Assembly (NCBI GenBank): GCA_014240165.1
Contig: JAAZXM010000002.1
Span: 108,952 to 172,951, forward strand
Length of the DNA: 64,000 nt
Direction: 5' to 3'
From: Myxococcales bacterium
GTDB lineage: Bacteria; Myxococcota_A; UBA9160; UBA4427
This document shows positions 33,223 to 42,030 of this stretch, in pieces (within the stretch, counting starts at the first letter, position 1; every line of letters begins with the position of its first letter). Under the pieces are notes generated by a model. That model worked only from the letters and a program-made list of their open reading frames with translations, was not told the DNA's origin and did no database searches. Both the position numbers and the translations under genes were made by a program.

Positions 33223-34212
33223 TTGGAGTTCTATCGCACGCCGGATGCGCGTTTCGAAAACCTTCCGGACTACCCCTTCAAGCCTCATTATCGGGAGATT
33301 CCGGCCGAGAGAGACGGCGGGGATCAAGTGCTTCGGCTCCACTACGTGGACGAGGGAAGCCCCGACGCGTCGCCTGTGTTGATGCTTCACGGCGAACCCA
33401 CATGGTCTTTTTTGTATCGGAAAATGATTCCGGTCTTCGCCGAAGCAGGTCACCGCGCTATCGCGCCCGACCACATTGGCTTCGGTCAATCCGACAAGCC
33501 CGTCGAAGGCTTTGCCTACTCGTTCGAAGCACACGTCGACTGGCTTCATGCTTTTGTTTGTGACCTCGATCTCAAAGACATCACATTGATCGGCCAGGAT
33601 TGGGGCGGTCCCATCGGCATGGCGGTGCTTGCGCGCGAGCCGCATCGCTTTGCCCGGGTCGTCGCGGCCAATACGATTCTTCACACCGCAGAACCCGAGT
33701 TGGAGGGCCGCCTGACCTGGGCGAACCATGGTGTGGGCGACGCCGATGTTCGGGTCGCCGAAGGCTTGCTCGATTGGATGACCTTCAGCCAGCGCACACC
33801 CGATATGCAGGCAAGCGGAGCGGTTCAGGGGGCCGTGATGAAGCCGCTTTCGGCCGAGGTATTGGCCGCCTACGACGCCCCTTTCCCCGAAGAGCGGGCC
33901 AAGGCAGGTCTTCGGCAATTTCCGATCCTGATCCCCGTGACCCGGAACGACCCTGGCGCTGCCCTCAACCGCGCCACCTGGAGAAGCCTGGCTTCCTTTG
34001 ATCGGCCCTTTCTGACGGTCTACGGGGACTCCGACCCGACGACAGCGGGTTGGGAGGCGATCTTCTGCGAGCGTGTCCCGGGAGCCCAGGGGCAGCCGCA
34101 TTCCCGGCTGGCGGGTGCAGGCCATTTTCTCCAGGAGGATGCGGGGGAAGAGTTGGCTCGGCGTGTTGTCGCCTGGATGGAGGCTGATGCGGGTTTGCCG
34201 GGTGAAGGATGA
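33223..34212 (+). CDS. haloalkane dehalogenase, subfamily I (DhlA-like)
   Basis: A 329-residue alpha/beta hydrolase. The opening (EFYRTPDARFENLPDYPF) and HGEPTWSFLYRKMIPVFAE resemble Xanthobacter DhlA. Nucleophile Asp126 is followed by Trp in GQDWGGPIG, the halide-binding Trp of haloalkane dehalogenases; the acid is in TVYGDSDPTT and the His in GAGHFLQED. A cap Trp is likely in LTWANHG or LLDWMTF. It hydrolyses carbon-halogen bonds; natural substrate unknown. The TTG start is well placed after GGGAGGAAGC. Confidence 0.93.
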   Translation: MEFYRTPDARFENLPDYPFKPHYREIPAERDGGDQVLRLHYVDEGSPDASPVLMLHGEPTWSFLYRKMIPVFAEAGHRAIAPDHIGFGQSDKPVEGFAYSFEAHVDWLHAFVCDLDLKDITLIGQDWGGPIGMAVLAREPHRFARVVAANTILHTAEPELEGRLTWANHGVGDADVRVAEGLLDWMTFSQRTPDMQASGAVQGAVMKPLSAEVLAAYDAPFPEERAKAGLRQFPILIPVTRNDPGAALNRATWRSLASFDRPFLTVYGDSDPTTAGWEAIFCERVPGAQGQPHSRLAGAGHFLQEDAGEELARRVVAWMEADAGLPGEG

Positions 34213-34279
34213 GCGAATTCCCAGAGCGCGGTAGTCTGGTAAGAGTTGAAGCAGTCGGTTCTTGGCTTTTGGGGGGGAA

Positions 34280-34672
34280 ATGGAAGATCTGAAGCCTGAA
34301 GAGGTGGACGAGCTCCATGGGGAGCTCCTGGCGCTGAACGAAGAGTTGCAACTGCTCGTCGCGAGTTCCGAATCGGACAGCCGCCCGGTGGATCTTGATC
34401 AACCCATCGGCCGACTCTCGCGAATGGATGCCATCGCACAGCAGAAGATGACCCAGGCCAATCGCCGGTCGGCCCAAATGAGGATCCAAAGGATCCAGAC
34501 GGCGCTCATCCGGATCGCCAATGGCGAATACGGAAATTGTCTGGTCTGCGGTGAATTGATCGGCTTCCGACGTCTCAAGGTGCAGCCCGAGGCCCCCTTC
34601 TGCATCGCGTGTCAGAGTCAACGGGAGGGCGGAACCTCAGCTTCGCTGTTGCGACCGTCGGGGCGAGGATGA
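34280..34672 (+). CDS. DksA/TraR-type C4 zinc finger protein
   Basis: A 130-residue protein with a helical N-terminus (ELHGELLALNEELQLLV), QANRRSAQMRIQRIQTALIRI and the zinc finger C-x2-C-x17-C-x2-C in NCLVCGELIGFRRL...FCIAC. The layout is that of short DksA-like proteins that bind RNA polymerase through the secondary channel. Whether the acidic coiled-coil tip residues are active is unclear. The ATG at 34280 lies just after a GGGGGGG tract. Confidence 0.88.
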   Translation: MEDLKPEEVDELHGELLALNEELQLLVASSESDSRPVDLDQPIGRLSRMDAIAQQKMTQANRRSAQMRIQRIQTALIRIANGEYGNCLVCGELIGFRRLKVQPEAPFCIACQSQREGGTSASLLRPSGRG

Positions 34673-34721
34673 GCGCGTCGTCCCTCTTTGCGCCAACGCG
34701 CTTGCCCTCGAGGGGTGCGCG

Positions 34722-34988
34722 ATGGGTCGCTTGAAGCGGGCCATTTCCATGGTGCCGGCGCTGATGGCCTTTACGTACGCGCTGGTGGTGGGTCTTGATG
34801 CAGCCTACATAGGATTGGTGGCTGCAGGTGATGCCCTTTCCGGTCACGGATTCGGCCCCGGGAACGAGGAATGGCGCTTCAGGTCGCGCGGGCATTATTT
34901 CTGGTACGGAGCTGCAGTTTCTGCCGGGTTCACCCTGGTGGGCGTTGTGCTCAAGAGGTTGCTGGCTCCGCCAAGCGAGAGCAGTTGA
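34722..34988 (+). CDS. small membrane protein, unknown function
   Basis: An 88-residue protein with two predicted transmembrane helices (MVPALMAFTYALVVGLDAAYIGL and FWYGAAVSAGFTLVGVVL) joined by a polar loop with GHGFGPGNEEWRFRSRGHY. No family recognised. GAGGGGTGCGCG precedes the ATG. It stands between the DksA-like gene and a convergent haem-binding-domain gene. Confidence 0.6.
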   Translation: MGRLKRAISMVPALMAFTYALVVGLDAAYIGLVAAGDALSGHGFGPGNEEWRFRSRGHYFWYGAAVSAGFTLVGVVLKRLLAPPSESS

Positions 34989-35007
34989 TCTGCTTCGCTC
35001 GATCTCG

Positions 35008-35433
35008 CTAGCCCGCTTCGTCCGCCCAATCACGAAGTATGGCGCGATCGTTCTCGTTCAATCGCGCCGAGGGGTGCAGCGGGAGGTAGAAGAAGGGCGG
35101 CATTTCTTCATCGAGGACTTCCTCCCAAGCCTCTTCGATCATGTCGATTTGTTCGTCCTCGTCGTAGCTGTCCCACTCCGAGAAGTTCATGTGGTCGCGT
35201 GCTTCTTCGATATCGTATTCGACCAGCCAGGAAGCCGGAGCGATATAGCCGTACCAGGGCCAGCGGCTCTGATTCGAGTGGCAGTCGTAGCAAGCGCGCT
35301 CAAGGATTTCGCGAACTTCTTGCGGCGCGGGAATCTCGGATTCGACCGGAGGATTCTCACGATTCACAGGCACCGCTTGCATCGCGAGAAGGGCAACGCC
35401 CAAGGCGGCGAGGATTTTGCTTCGTGTATGCAC
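35008..35433 (-). CDS. haem-binding-domain protein (Haem_bd)
   Basis: A 141-residue protein with a signal peptide (LAALGVALLAMQAVPV) and the family core ACYDCHSNQSRWPWYGYIAPASWLVEYDIEEARDHMNFSEW, which includes a CxxCH c-type haem site, then EEMPPFFYLPLHPSARL. It is a paralogue of the protein at 26567-27058 but lacks the His tail and has an acidic insert (YDEDEQIDMIEEAWEE). Periplasmic, function unknown. Confidence 0.87.
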   Translation of the reverse strand: MHTRSKILAALGVALLAMQAVPVNRENPPVESEIPAPQEVREILERACYDCHSNQSRWPWYGYIAPASWLVEYDIEEARDHMNFSEWDSYDEDEQIDMIEEAWEEVLDEEMPPFFYLPLHPSARLNENDRAILRDWADEAG

Positions 35434-35518
35434 AACGCAAACTCTATAAGAAATCTTATGGGGTGGTGGGCCGGCGTCGAAGGCAATCTGCCGGTAACGC
35501 GAGTGCCGTGGGCTCGTC

Positions 35519-35989
35519 TCAGGTTGACGGCTTTGTTGCGAAGCGCCCTCCGGCGGCGATCCAGCGCTTCATGACCCCCCGAGCTTCTTCGGGATTGTAG
35601 AGATCCTCTTGATAGGACCAGAGCCCATCCCCCGCGTATTCGAGGATTGTGACGCACCCGAAGCGGTAGATTTCGTCGCCTCCTGCCGGGTCCGGCAGAA
35701 CCTGCCAGGGGTAGTAGACCACTCGGTTGCCGCTGATCGCGTGCCAGCCTACGGGGAATTCCATCATGGGCACTGGTGCCATGGCCTGGAGGATCGCCTC
35801 TCGGATGGCGTCCCGGCCCCGGAAGGTTCCCAGATGGTGCTCGACCCAGACGCAGTCAGGGGAGTGGAGGTCTGCCCAGGCGCGCCAGTCGCCGCTGTCT
35901 CCGACGGCGACGAAGTGTCTCCATGCTCTCTCGACTGTTTCAGTGCTGTTTTCTGACAAATCGAAGCTCCGGTTGTCGTGAAATTGCAT
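35519..35989 (-). CDS. SnoaL/NTF2-like protein
   Basis: A 156-residue NTF2-like protein: ETVERAWRHFVAVGDSGDW, DLHSPDCVWVEHHLGTFRGRDAIREAI and a beta sheet ending RFGCVTILEYAGDGLWSYQEDLYN. The His and Trp/Tyr residues line the usual ligand pocket. It is divergent from the small zinc-binding gene at 36106, with a 116-base AT-richer spacer that may hold promoters for both. Confidence 0.8.
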   Translation of the reverse strand: MQFHDNRSFDLSENSTETVERAWRHFVAVGDSGDWRAWADLHSPDCVWVEHHLGTFRGRDAIREAILQAMAPVPMMEFPVGWHAISGNRVVYYPWQVLPDPAGGDEIYRFGCVTILEYAGDGLWSYQEDLYNPEEARGVMKRWIAAGGRFATKPST

Positions 35990-36105
35990 TTATTAGGCAG
36001 TTCGCCCGAGCGCGTCGCGGCACTCGGAGGAACTAGAATTCGAGCGGAACACGATTAATATAGTCGGCCTGTATGAAAAACTGGGGGATATGTTAGGGTT
36101 TTGCC

Positions 36106-36384
36106 ATGCCCCCCAGGCAAACCACGAACTCACTACTCGGTTCGAACTCGAATGCATCCTGCGGCAGCTTTATCTGCTCATGGTGTGGCCTGCAGATGGG
36201 GTCCAATGCTTCCGCGGGTAGCGCGTTGATCGGGTCGATCCATACACAGGCAACAATGAACTATGGAATCTGCCGAGGTTGCCTCACCCCCGCTTTGAGC
36301 CGCCTCGACAAGTCGGACACCATGACCCCGTCCACACGCCGTGTTCGTCGACCAGACGTAGTGGCGGTTGCGCCCCGTCGCTGA
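36106..36384 (+). CDS. small zinc-ribbon-like protein
   Basis: A 92-residue protein with two Cys pairs: SFICSWCGLQM and GICRGCLTP. The second resembles the GICPEC motif found at the ends of some histidine-kinase and regulator proteins. The C-terminal 20 residues (Arg/Val-rich) overlap the DUF1499 gene by 17 bases and look less protein-like. Codon use is less GC-biased than the neighbours. It may be a real small metal-binding protein or a fragment. Confidence 0.45.
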   Translation: MPPRQTTNSLLGSNSNASCGSFICSWCGLQMGSNASAGSALIGSIHTQATMNYGICRGCLTPALSRLDKSDTMTPSTRRVRRPDVVAVAPRR

Positions 36385-36883
36385 AATCTTGCGCTGGGTC
36401 GGGGTTCGACCAGGGGCGAAGAAGCAAGCCCTTTTACGCATAGGGCTCGGGTTGATCTCTGCGTTTCTCTTTTCGTGCGCAGGTGCAGGGGCAGGCATGG
36501 AGAGCGTGAGAACCGTCGACGGGAAATTGCGTGGTTGTCCGTCGTCGCCGAATTGTGTTTGCAGCGATTCTGATGGGGCCAGTCATTCCATCGAACCGCT
36601 TCGCTTCCAGGGCGATGCGGAAGCGGCTTGGGCGGCGGCCCAGCGCGCTGTGCTCTCGATGCCGCGTACGCGAATCGTTCTGAGCGAACCCGATTATCTC
36701 CACGCGGAGTCTCGGAGCGCCCTGCTTGGATTCGTCGACGACCTCGAACTCCGCTTGGACGCTGCCGAGAGGCTGATCGCCGTTCGCTCGGCATCCCGTT
36801 TGGGCTGGTCCGATATGGGGGTCAACCGCCGACGCGTGGAGACTCTTCGAACGAAGTTGGAGGCCGATGGGTTCTCTCCTTGA
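36368..36883 (+). CDS. DUF1499 domain lipoprotein
   Basis: About 171 residues. A hydrophobic leader (IGLGLISAFLFSCAG) with a lipobox-like LFSC is followed by the DUF1499 signature GCPSSPNCVCSDSD, then HSIEPL, a central GFVDDLELRLDA and IAVRSASRLGWSDMGVNRRRVETLR. Function unknown; members are usually membrane-associated. The start is uncertain: TTG at 36368 is the longest choice, and a later TTG in the leader is possible. Confidence 0.82.
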   Translation: MRPVAEILRWVGVRPGAKKQALLRIGLGLISAFLFSCAGAGAGMESVRTVDGKLRGCPSSPNCVCSDSDGASHSIEPLRFQGDAEAAWAAAQRAVLSMPRTRIVLSEPDYLHAESRSALLGFVDDLELRLDAAERLIAVRSASRLGWSDMGVNRRRVETLRTKLEADGFSP

Positions 36884-37029
36884 AGCCATTGGGGGCCCCG
36901 CGTCTCGCGGCCAAACGATGTTTCGCCCAACTGGCGATGACTCCAAAGGCTTGACTCGCAACGGACCAGGGGCGCCCGCCCGCGCCGGACGAAAGGAAGC
37001 GGGCGTGGACCCGCCCTCGAAGTTCTGAT

Positions 37030-37698
37030 TTGGACCGAGTCCCCGAACCGGAATTGATGGATGACGTCGAGCAGGCGCGTGCCTATGCGGACGCGGATTT
37101 CGAAGCCCCCCACGCGCATTTCACCGCCCTGTTGCGCGAGGAATTTCCGGATCTGGCACAAGCCGGGACCGCCCTGGACCTGGGCTGTGGTCCAGGGGAT
37201 ATCAGCTTCCGGTTCGCCGCCGCCTGGCCGGGGTGGCGGGTGGATGCCGTGGACGGTTCCGAGGCCATGATCGCCCTGGCGCGGGGCCGGGCGGGCGAAG
37301 ATCCGGCTGGATCGCGAATCCGCTTCGTCAGAGCGATGCTGCCCGCGGAGGCCCCCCCGGCCGAAGCCTACGACCTGGTCTTCTCCAATAGTCTCCTTCA
37401 CCATCTGCCGGATCCGCAGATCCTGTGGTCATCGATCCGGCGCTACTCCCGGCGGGGTGCTGGGGTTTTCGTCATGGACCTGATGCGGCCGGGGAGCGAG
37501 CACGAGGTCGAAGCTCTGGTGGAGCGCTACGCCGATGGGGAAGCCGAAATCCTTCGTCGGGATTTCCGGCTCTCGCTTTTTGCTGCCTATCGTCCGGACG
37601 AGGTCCAGGATCAACTCGAGGCTTCGGGTTTGGGGGCGATTCGGGTCGACGCTATTTCGGATCGTCATTGGATCGCGCGGGGGCGATTCGATATCTAG
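37030..37698 (+). CDS. class I SAM-dependent methyltransferase
   Basis: A 222-residue protein with motif I ALDLGCGPGDISFRFA, acidic loop DAVDGSEAM, and YDLVFSNSLLHHLPDP. The NSLLHHLPDP segment is typical of small-molecule methyltransferases. Substrate unknown. TTG at 37030 was kept because the N-terminus VPEPELMDDVEQARAYADADF is family-like; an ATG at 37057 is the alternative. Confidence 0.86.
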   Translation: MDRVPEPELMDDVEQARAYADADFEAPHAHFTALLREEFPDLAQAGTALDLGCGPGDISFRFAAAWPGWRVDAVDGSEAMIALARGRAGEDPAGSRIRFVRAMLPAEAPPAEAYDLVFSNSLLHHLPDPQILWSSIRRYSRRGAGVFVMDLMRPGSEHEVEALVERYADGEAEILRRDFRLSLFAAYRPDEVQDQLEASGLGAIRVDAISDRHWIARGRFDI

Positions 37699-37767
37699 TA
37701 GTCTTTGCATCTGTCCGCAGCCCAGATATTTGGGCAATCTCGCGTGACGATAGGGGAGGGGCCGATC

Positions 37768-38283
37768 ATGAATCTCCAGACAGTGGCTCGCTGCGTCGTT
37801 TTCTTGACGCTTCTTGCCGCCTTTGCACAGGGTGCCGCCGCCGAAGTCGCCGAGACCAAGGTTCTGGGCGTAGGAGATACAATGGAGGCCTTCGCACTCA
37901 AGGACCAGAATGGCAATGAACACCAACTCGATTCGGGTATAAGCGTCGTTCTTTTCAGTCGCGATCGCGCGGGGGCCGGCGTCATGACCCGTTCGATGGA
38001 GGGCCGGGACGGCGATTTTCTTGCGGAGCGCGGCGTGGTCTACGTGAACGATATCAGCGCCATGCCGCGTGTGGCCGCGGCTTTATTCGCGCTGCCCAAG
38101 ATGCGTACGAGGCCCTATCCGATTTTGCTGGACCGAGAGGCCGAGTTGACCGCGCAATTTCCCGACAAAGCGAAATTCGCGACCCTGGTTCACCTCGACT
38201 CCCTCGAGGTCACCGAAGTGGAATACGTGAGGGAGGACACAGCCCTCGCCGAGCGACTCGAAGCGCTCCCGGAAAAAGACTGA
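37768..38283 (+). CDS. secreted thioredoxin-fold-like protein without active-site cysteines
   Basis: A 171-residue protein with a signal peptide (VVFLTLLAAFAQGAAA). The mature part begins like AhpC/TSA or thioredoxin-fold proteins: LGVGDTMEAFALKDQNGNEHQLDSG, then SVVLFSRDRAG, but there is no cysteine at the active-site position. Later segments (RPYPILLDREAELTAQFPDKAKFATLVHLDS) also fit that fold. Probably periplasmic; function unknown. AGGGGAGGGGCCGATC precedes the ATG. Confidence 0.65.
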   Translation: MNLQTVARCVVFLTLLAAFAQGAAAEVAETKVLGVGDTMEAFALKDQNGNEHQLDSGISVVLFSRDRAGAGVMTRSMEGRDGDFLAERGVVYVNDISAMPRVAAALFALPKMRTRPYPILLDREAELTAQFPDKAKFATLVHLDSLEVTEVEYVREDTALAERLEALPEKD

Positions 38284-38331
38284 GTCGGGAGCGATAAGAG
38301 TCCTGGTTTGAGTGACTTGCGCGCGGAAAGA

Positions 38332-38985
38332 ATGAAAAAGTTTCTTGCCGAGGCGATCGGAACCTTCGCTCTCGTCTTCGTGGGTACCGGGGCCATCGTG
38401 GTGGATACCACCAGCGGCGGATCGGTGACCCATCTCGGGGTCGGGCTGTGTTTTGGCCTGGTGGTGATGACCATGATCTACGCGCTGGGCGACGTGTCCG
38501 GCGCTCATTTCAACCCGGCGGTGACCTTGGCTTTCTGGCGAGCCCGGCGCTTGCCCGGAAGTGATGTGGGCCGTTATCTGGGCGCGCAATTTTCTGGGGC
38601 CATGATCGCGAGCGCTCTGCTCCGACTTCTCTTCCCCGGGCTGGACGATCTCGGATCCACACGTCCGTCGGCGGGCTTGCTTCCCGCGTTTGTCTTCGAA
38701 GTGGTCCTGACCTTTTTCCTGATGTTCGTGATCCTGAGCGTGGCCACCGGAGCCAAGGAAAAAGGGATTGTCGCCGGCCTCGCGGTGGGGAGCGTCGTCT
38801 GCTTCGCCGCAATTTTCGGAGGGCCGATTTCCGGGGCATCCCTGAATCCGGCCCGCTCTCTGGGACCGGCGATTTTTTCCGGCACCGCGGGTAGCCTTTG
38901 GCTCTATTTTCTCGCTCCGTCCATCGGGGCTTTGCTGGCGGTTTCGGCCTGTCGTGGGGTCGGCGAAGATGGCTGCTGCCGCTAA
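38332..38985 (+). CDS. MIP family aquaporin / glycerol facilitator-like channel
   Basis: A 217-residue channel with six helices and both NPA boxes, in GAHFNPAVTLAFW and GASLNPARSLGPA. The C-terminal NPA is followed by Arg (NPAR), part of the selectivity filter. Opening KKFLAEAIGTFALVFVGTGA is typical. Water or small neutral solutes are expected. The ATG at 38332 fits the family opening; a TTG 24 bases upstream is possible. Confidence 0.92.
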   Translation: MKKFLAEAIGTFALVFVGTGAIVVDTTSGGSVTHLGVGLCFGLVVMTMIYALGDVSGAHFNPAVTLAFWRARRLPGSDVGRYLGAQFSGAMIASALLRLLFPGLDDLGSTRPSAGLLPAFVFEVVLTFFLMFVILSVATGAKEKGIVAGLAVGSVVCFAAIFGGPISGASLNPARSLGPAIFSGTAGSLWLYFLAPSIGALLAVSACRGVGEDGCCR

Positions 38986-39285
38986 CGGCCGCGCCGTGGC
39001 CACGGTCGGGGGCATGCCCCGACTTCCGGTAGCGAGTACGGGAGGGTTCGCTCTCCCTATTTCCGTTGGACTTGCGGCGGAAGTACGGCATCTGCGGGTG
39101 AAGAAGGGCCGGATTTTCTGTTAGCGTTCGGCCTTGCCTCGGAGACGGGAACGGAAAATGCGGGGGAAGGCCGAGAACCGGCCGCACGGGTTGGTCGTTC
39201 AAGATGACCGTCAGGGCCAGGGGAACGCGAGTTCGAGATACGGGCTCGCAAGCCGAATCAAGAGCGCATAGGGAGTCGCTATACC
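38986..39285. other. 300-base intergenic stretch, no gene seen
   Basis: Reading all frames I see no recognisable product. GC-rich short inverted repeats occur after the aquaporin stop (GGCCGCG...CGTGGCC) but without a T-run, so I do not call a terminator. Confidence 0.5.
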
Positions 39286-39864
39286 ATGGCCGATACAATG
39301 AGGGTCAGCTTCGATCTCACCCAAACCGATCTCAAGCATTTCCGGCGCGTCATGCGGGAGGTGCGCGAGAAGCACAGCAAGTCGACTGAAACCGAGATCA
39401 TCGCTGCCTGCCGGCTGCTCATCGAGGGCATAGCCCAGACAGACTCGCCCGATTTCGTTCGGGAGCGGGTGCAGAAACTCGAAGTTCTGATCCGCATGCT
39501 CGAGGACTCCGAGTGGGCGCTTTCGGGAAGAGATCGAGATCGCGTTCTGCGGGGCATGTCGTATTTCGCTGAGCCCGATGACATGATTCCCGACAAGGTT
39601 CCGGTTCTGGGTTTTCTCGATGATGCCATCATGGTCGAACTGGTCGTGATGGACCTGATCCACGAGATCGACGCCTACAATGATTTCTGTGAATACCGCG
39701 ACCAGCGCGCCGCACGTGCGGGCAAGGGCGAGGACCCGGCCACTCGCGCACAATGGATCGAATCCCGACGCCGAGCACTCCATAGCCGGATGCGGCGGCG
39801 CCGACAGCGACGCAGGAGCCGCAGCTCGAGCGGCGGAGGCGGGCTTCGCCAGTTCTACTGGTAA
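39286..39864 (+). CDS. YkvA/DUF1232-type protein with a basic C-terminal tail
   Basis: A 192-residue protein. The core SYFAEPDDMIPDKVPVLGFLDDAIMVELV is the DUF1232 signature. An N-terminal region (SFDLTQTDLKHFRRVMREV) precedes it, and the last ~35 residues are Arg/Ser-rich (RRRRQRRRSRSSSGGGG), suggesting nucleic acid or membrane contact. Function unknown. Weak ribosome-binding site (GGGAGTCGCTATACC). Confidence 0.85.
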   Translation: MADTMRVSFDLTQTDLKHFRRVMREVREKHSKSTETEIIAACRLLIEGIAQTDSPDFVRERVQKLEVLIRMLEDSEWALSGRDRDRVLRGMSYFAEPDDMIPDKVPVLGFLDDAIMVELVVMDLIHEIDAYNDFCEYRDQRAARAGKGEDPATRAQWIESRRRALHSRMRRRRQRRRSRSSSGGGGLRQFYW

Positions 39865-39967
39865 AGCCTTCTGTTTAGAGGGTCGCGTTTGCGAAAAAGC
39901 GCAGGGTGCTGTGCCTGTGACTTCGCCTGGGCTGAGCCTTGCCCGGTCGCCAGAGGCCGGGTCCGCT

Positions 39968-40474
39968 TCAGGTGAGCCGGTAGTCCACCATGCGGTCGCC
40001 GTCGAAAAGGAAATCCCCCGACACGCTTTGGCCGGCGAGCACGCGGGGTAACCAAAGAACGTCGTCTGCCCACATTTGCTCGTAGGGGATCGAGTCGATG
40101 GGCGTCCAAAGCGGAGTCGCCTCGTCGGATTCCTGAGCTTCGCCGCGATGTGCGCTGGCCGTGAAGACGTGAACGTGGATCGAATAGCCGTCGAGGAATT
40201 GAAAGCGAAGTTCTCCCCGGGGCTGGAGGTCCGCGGGCGTGATATGCACTTCCTCCTCGACCTCCCTCACCGCACACGCCTGGATGGTTTCGCCCTTTTC
40301 CTGGCGGCCCCCCGGGCCGGTGATCTTCCCCGCGCCCAGGCCGCGCTTCTTGCGGATCAGGAGCACCTGGTCATTCCGGGTGATCATGGTCAGGGTCGCG
40401 GTATCGACGGCCCGCCATAGCGCCCAGTCGATGTCCTCGACAGTTTTGAGCCGACCGGTGCCGGGAACCGTCAT
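39968..40474 (-). CDS. NUDIX hydrolase, MTH1/8-oxo-dGTPase-like
   Basis: A 168-residue protein with a full Nudix box, G-x5-E-x7-REVEEE-x-H: GGRQEKGETIQACAVREVEE. The flanking LLIRKKRGLGAGKITGPGG resembles MTH1-type enzymes that hydrolyse oxidised purine nucleoside triphosphates. Start at 40474 (MTVPGTGRL) is supported by alignment with the fold; longer upstream frame is shadow. The substrate assignment is by similarity only. Confidence 0.86.
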   Translation of the reverse strand: MTVPGTGRLKTVEDIDWALWRAVDTATLTMITRNDQVLLIRKKRGLGAGKITGPGGRQEKGETIQACAVREVEEEVHITPADLQPRGELRFQFLDGYSIHVHVFTASAHRGEAQESDEATPLWTPIDSIPYEQMWADDVLWLPRVLAGQSVSGDFLFDGDRMVDYRLT

Positions 40475-40754
40475 CGCGGGCCTTTCGGAACTTTTCTGGG
40501 TCGGGCACCGATCTCGCATCCGCGGCGCATCGGGCCGGAGGGGTTTGAGGGGGGCGATCAGTGGCGGCTTGCGGTGAGTGCCCCTTCCACCGCTGGGGCC
40601 GGGGCCAGTATGCCGCAGGTTTCCGTCCAGCGAGTTTTCCCCATCGCCCAGGGCGGAAGGCGAAATTCTGTCTTGCCGATGGCCAGGGAGAGGCCCAAAC
40701 TGGGACGCGATCGGCGCCGGTGAGCCGCAGCCGAGTGGGGGATATAGAGGGTTG

Positions 40755-41486
40755 TTGAATCGATGGGCCGCGGCCCGTTCAGGCACGGCCTCCCGCCCGG
40801 CGTGGCGGGTCTCCTCATGGCTTCCCGCTCTGTTGATGGCCGCCCTTGTGGCCGGCTGCGCTTCGAAGCCCGAGCCCCCTCCCGAGCCGCTTCCCCCGAG
40901 CCAGCACGTCCCGGTTCTGGAAGCCATCGACGCCTATTCGGCTGAACACCCGGTCGACTTCGACGATCCCGTCTGGAGACTGCGGGTGCCTCGTCCCCCA
41001 ATCGTGCGCTTCGACCCTGCCCGCAGCTATTACTGGTATCTCCAAACGAGTGAAGGCGTCATCAAGATCGAGTTGAAGCCGGAGTGGGCACCCCGGCATG
41101 TCTCCAGCACCATCTACCTGACCCGCTTGGGTTTTTACGACGGCCTGATCTTCCACCGCATCATTCCCAAATTCATGGCCCAGGGTGGCGACCCGTTGGG
41201 AAGCGGCATTGGCGGACCGGGCTTTCAATATGCCGGCGAGTTTCATCGTAAGGCGAAGCACTCGAAAAGGGGCGTTGTGAGCATGGCCAACTCGGGGCCC
41301 CGAACCGATGGAAGCCAGTTTTTCATCCTCTTCGACGCGGCGGATCAGCTCAACGGCAGGCATACGGTCTTCGGACAAGTCGTCGAAGGTTTGGGGACGG
41401 TGCGTGCTTTGGAGATGTACGGGACCGAGAGCGGAAAACCGCGCAAGCAAGTTGTCATCCGCCGGGCCGAGGTGCGAGTCGAATGA
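40755..41486 (+). CDS. peptidyl-prolyl cis-trans isomerase (cyclophilin type), predicted lipoprotein
   Basis: About 243 residues. The leader WLPALLMAALVAGCASKP has a lipobox (VAGC). The cyclophilin domain has GVIKIELKPEWAPRHVSSTI, FYDGLIFHRIIPKFMAQGGD, with catalytic Arg in FHRI, and SMANSGPRTDGSQFFILF. It would help protein folding at the periplasmic face. The start is uncertain: TTGs at 40752 and 40755 are the best in-frame choices before the leader. Confidence 0.9.
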   Translation: MNRWAAARSGTASRPAWRVSSWLPALLMAALVAGCASKPEPPPEPLPPSQHVPVLEAIDAYSAEHPVDFDDPVWRLRVPRPPIVRFDPARSYYWYLQTSEGVIKIELKPEWAPRHVSSTIYLTRLGFYDGLIFHRIIPKFMAQGGDPLGSGIGGPGFQYAGEFHRKAKHSKRGVVSMANSGPRTDGSQFFILFDAADQLNGRHTVFGQVVEGLGTVRALEMYGTESGKPRKQVVIRRAEVRVE

Positions 41487-41607
41487 AGGATTTGTGAAAA
41501 AACTCGCACGAGCCGCGAAAAACCCCTCCGCCAAAATGCTTAATTCTTCATCGCCTCTTTATGGTTCGTGGTGTACGCTGAGGCGACTTGGGGGGCGTTG
41601 GGAAAGC

Positions 41608-41880
41608 ATGATGACAGACCCGATATTCTTGCTCCGATGTTTGGACTGTGATTCCGAGGAAAAGCTCAGCCGGCTCTGGCTCCGGACCTCCATCGAAGTA
41701 GAAGTGGCACGTCGTTCCGAGGTTCATCACTACGTCGAGTGCATGAACTGTGGGGCTCACCTCAAGAGTCGCTACCGGGACGCCATGGAGAGCGTCGATG
41801 ACGACGAGTGGAAACGCTTCGTCGGTGACGGCTCGGAACTCGCGGCTTCCCTGCCGCCGGGACGTGTCCGCCTGGTCTAG
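41608..41880 (+). CDS. small protein with two CxxC pairs, unknown function
   Basis: A 90-residue protein: RCLDCDSEEKLSRLW and ECMNCGAHLKSRYRDAMESV, four cysteines spaced for a zinc ribbon. The remainder is acidic. No family recognised. GGGAAAGC precedes two adjacent ATGs. It is followed at once by the 11-base tandem repeat at 41886. Confidence 0.6.
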   Translation: MMTDPIFLLRCLDCDSEEKLSRLWLRTSIEVEVARRSEVHHYVECMNCGAHLKSRYRDAMESVDDDEWKRFVGDGSELAASLPPGRVRLV

Positions 41881-41885
41881 GCCAA

Positions 41886-41940
41886 CTCCAGGTCGACTCC
41901 AGGTCGACTCCAGGTCGACTCCAGGTCGACTCCAGGACAA
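41886..41940. repeat. 11-base tandem repeat CTCCAGGTCGA, four perfect copies plus one partial
   Basis: Copies start at 41886, 41897, 41908 and 41919; the fifth at 41930 diverges (CTCCAGGACAA). There are no spacers, so this is not a CRISPR. Each copy boundary creates GTCGAC. It lies just downstream of the stop at 41880, in the gap to the next gene. Confidence 0.9.
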
Positions 41941-42030
41941 CCCAATCGGGAGGCTCCCGATTTTACCCGGGAATCCCGGCCCATCGGGGCTTTTGCGTTA
42001 CTCGTCGTTCGCGTAGAGTCGAGTTTCCCG

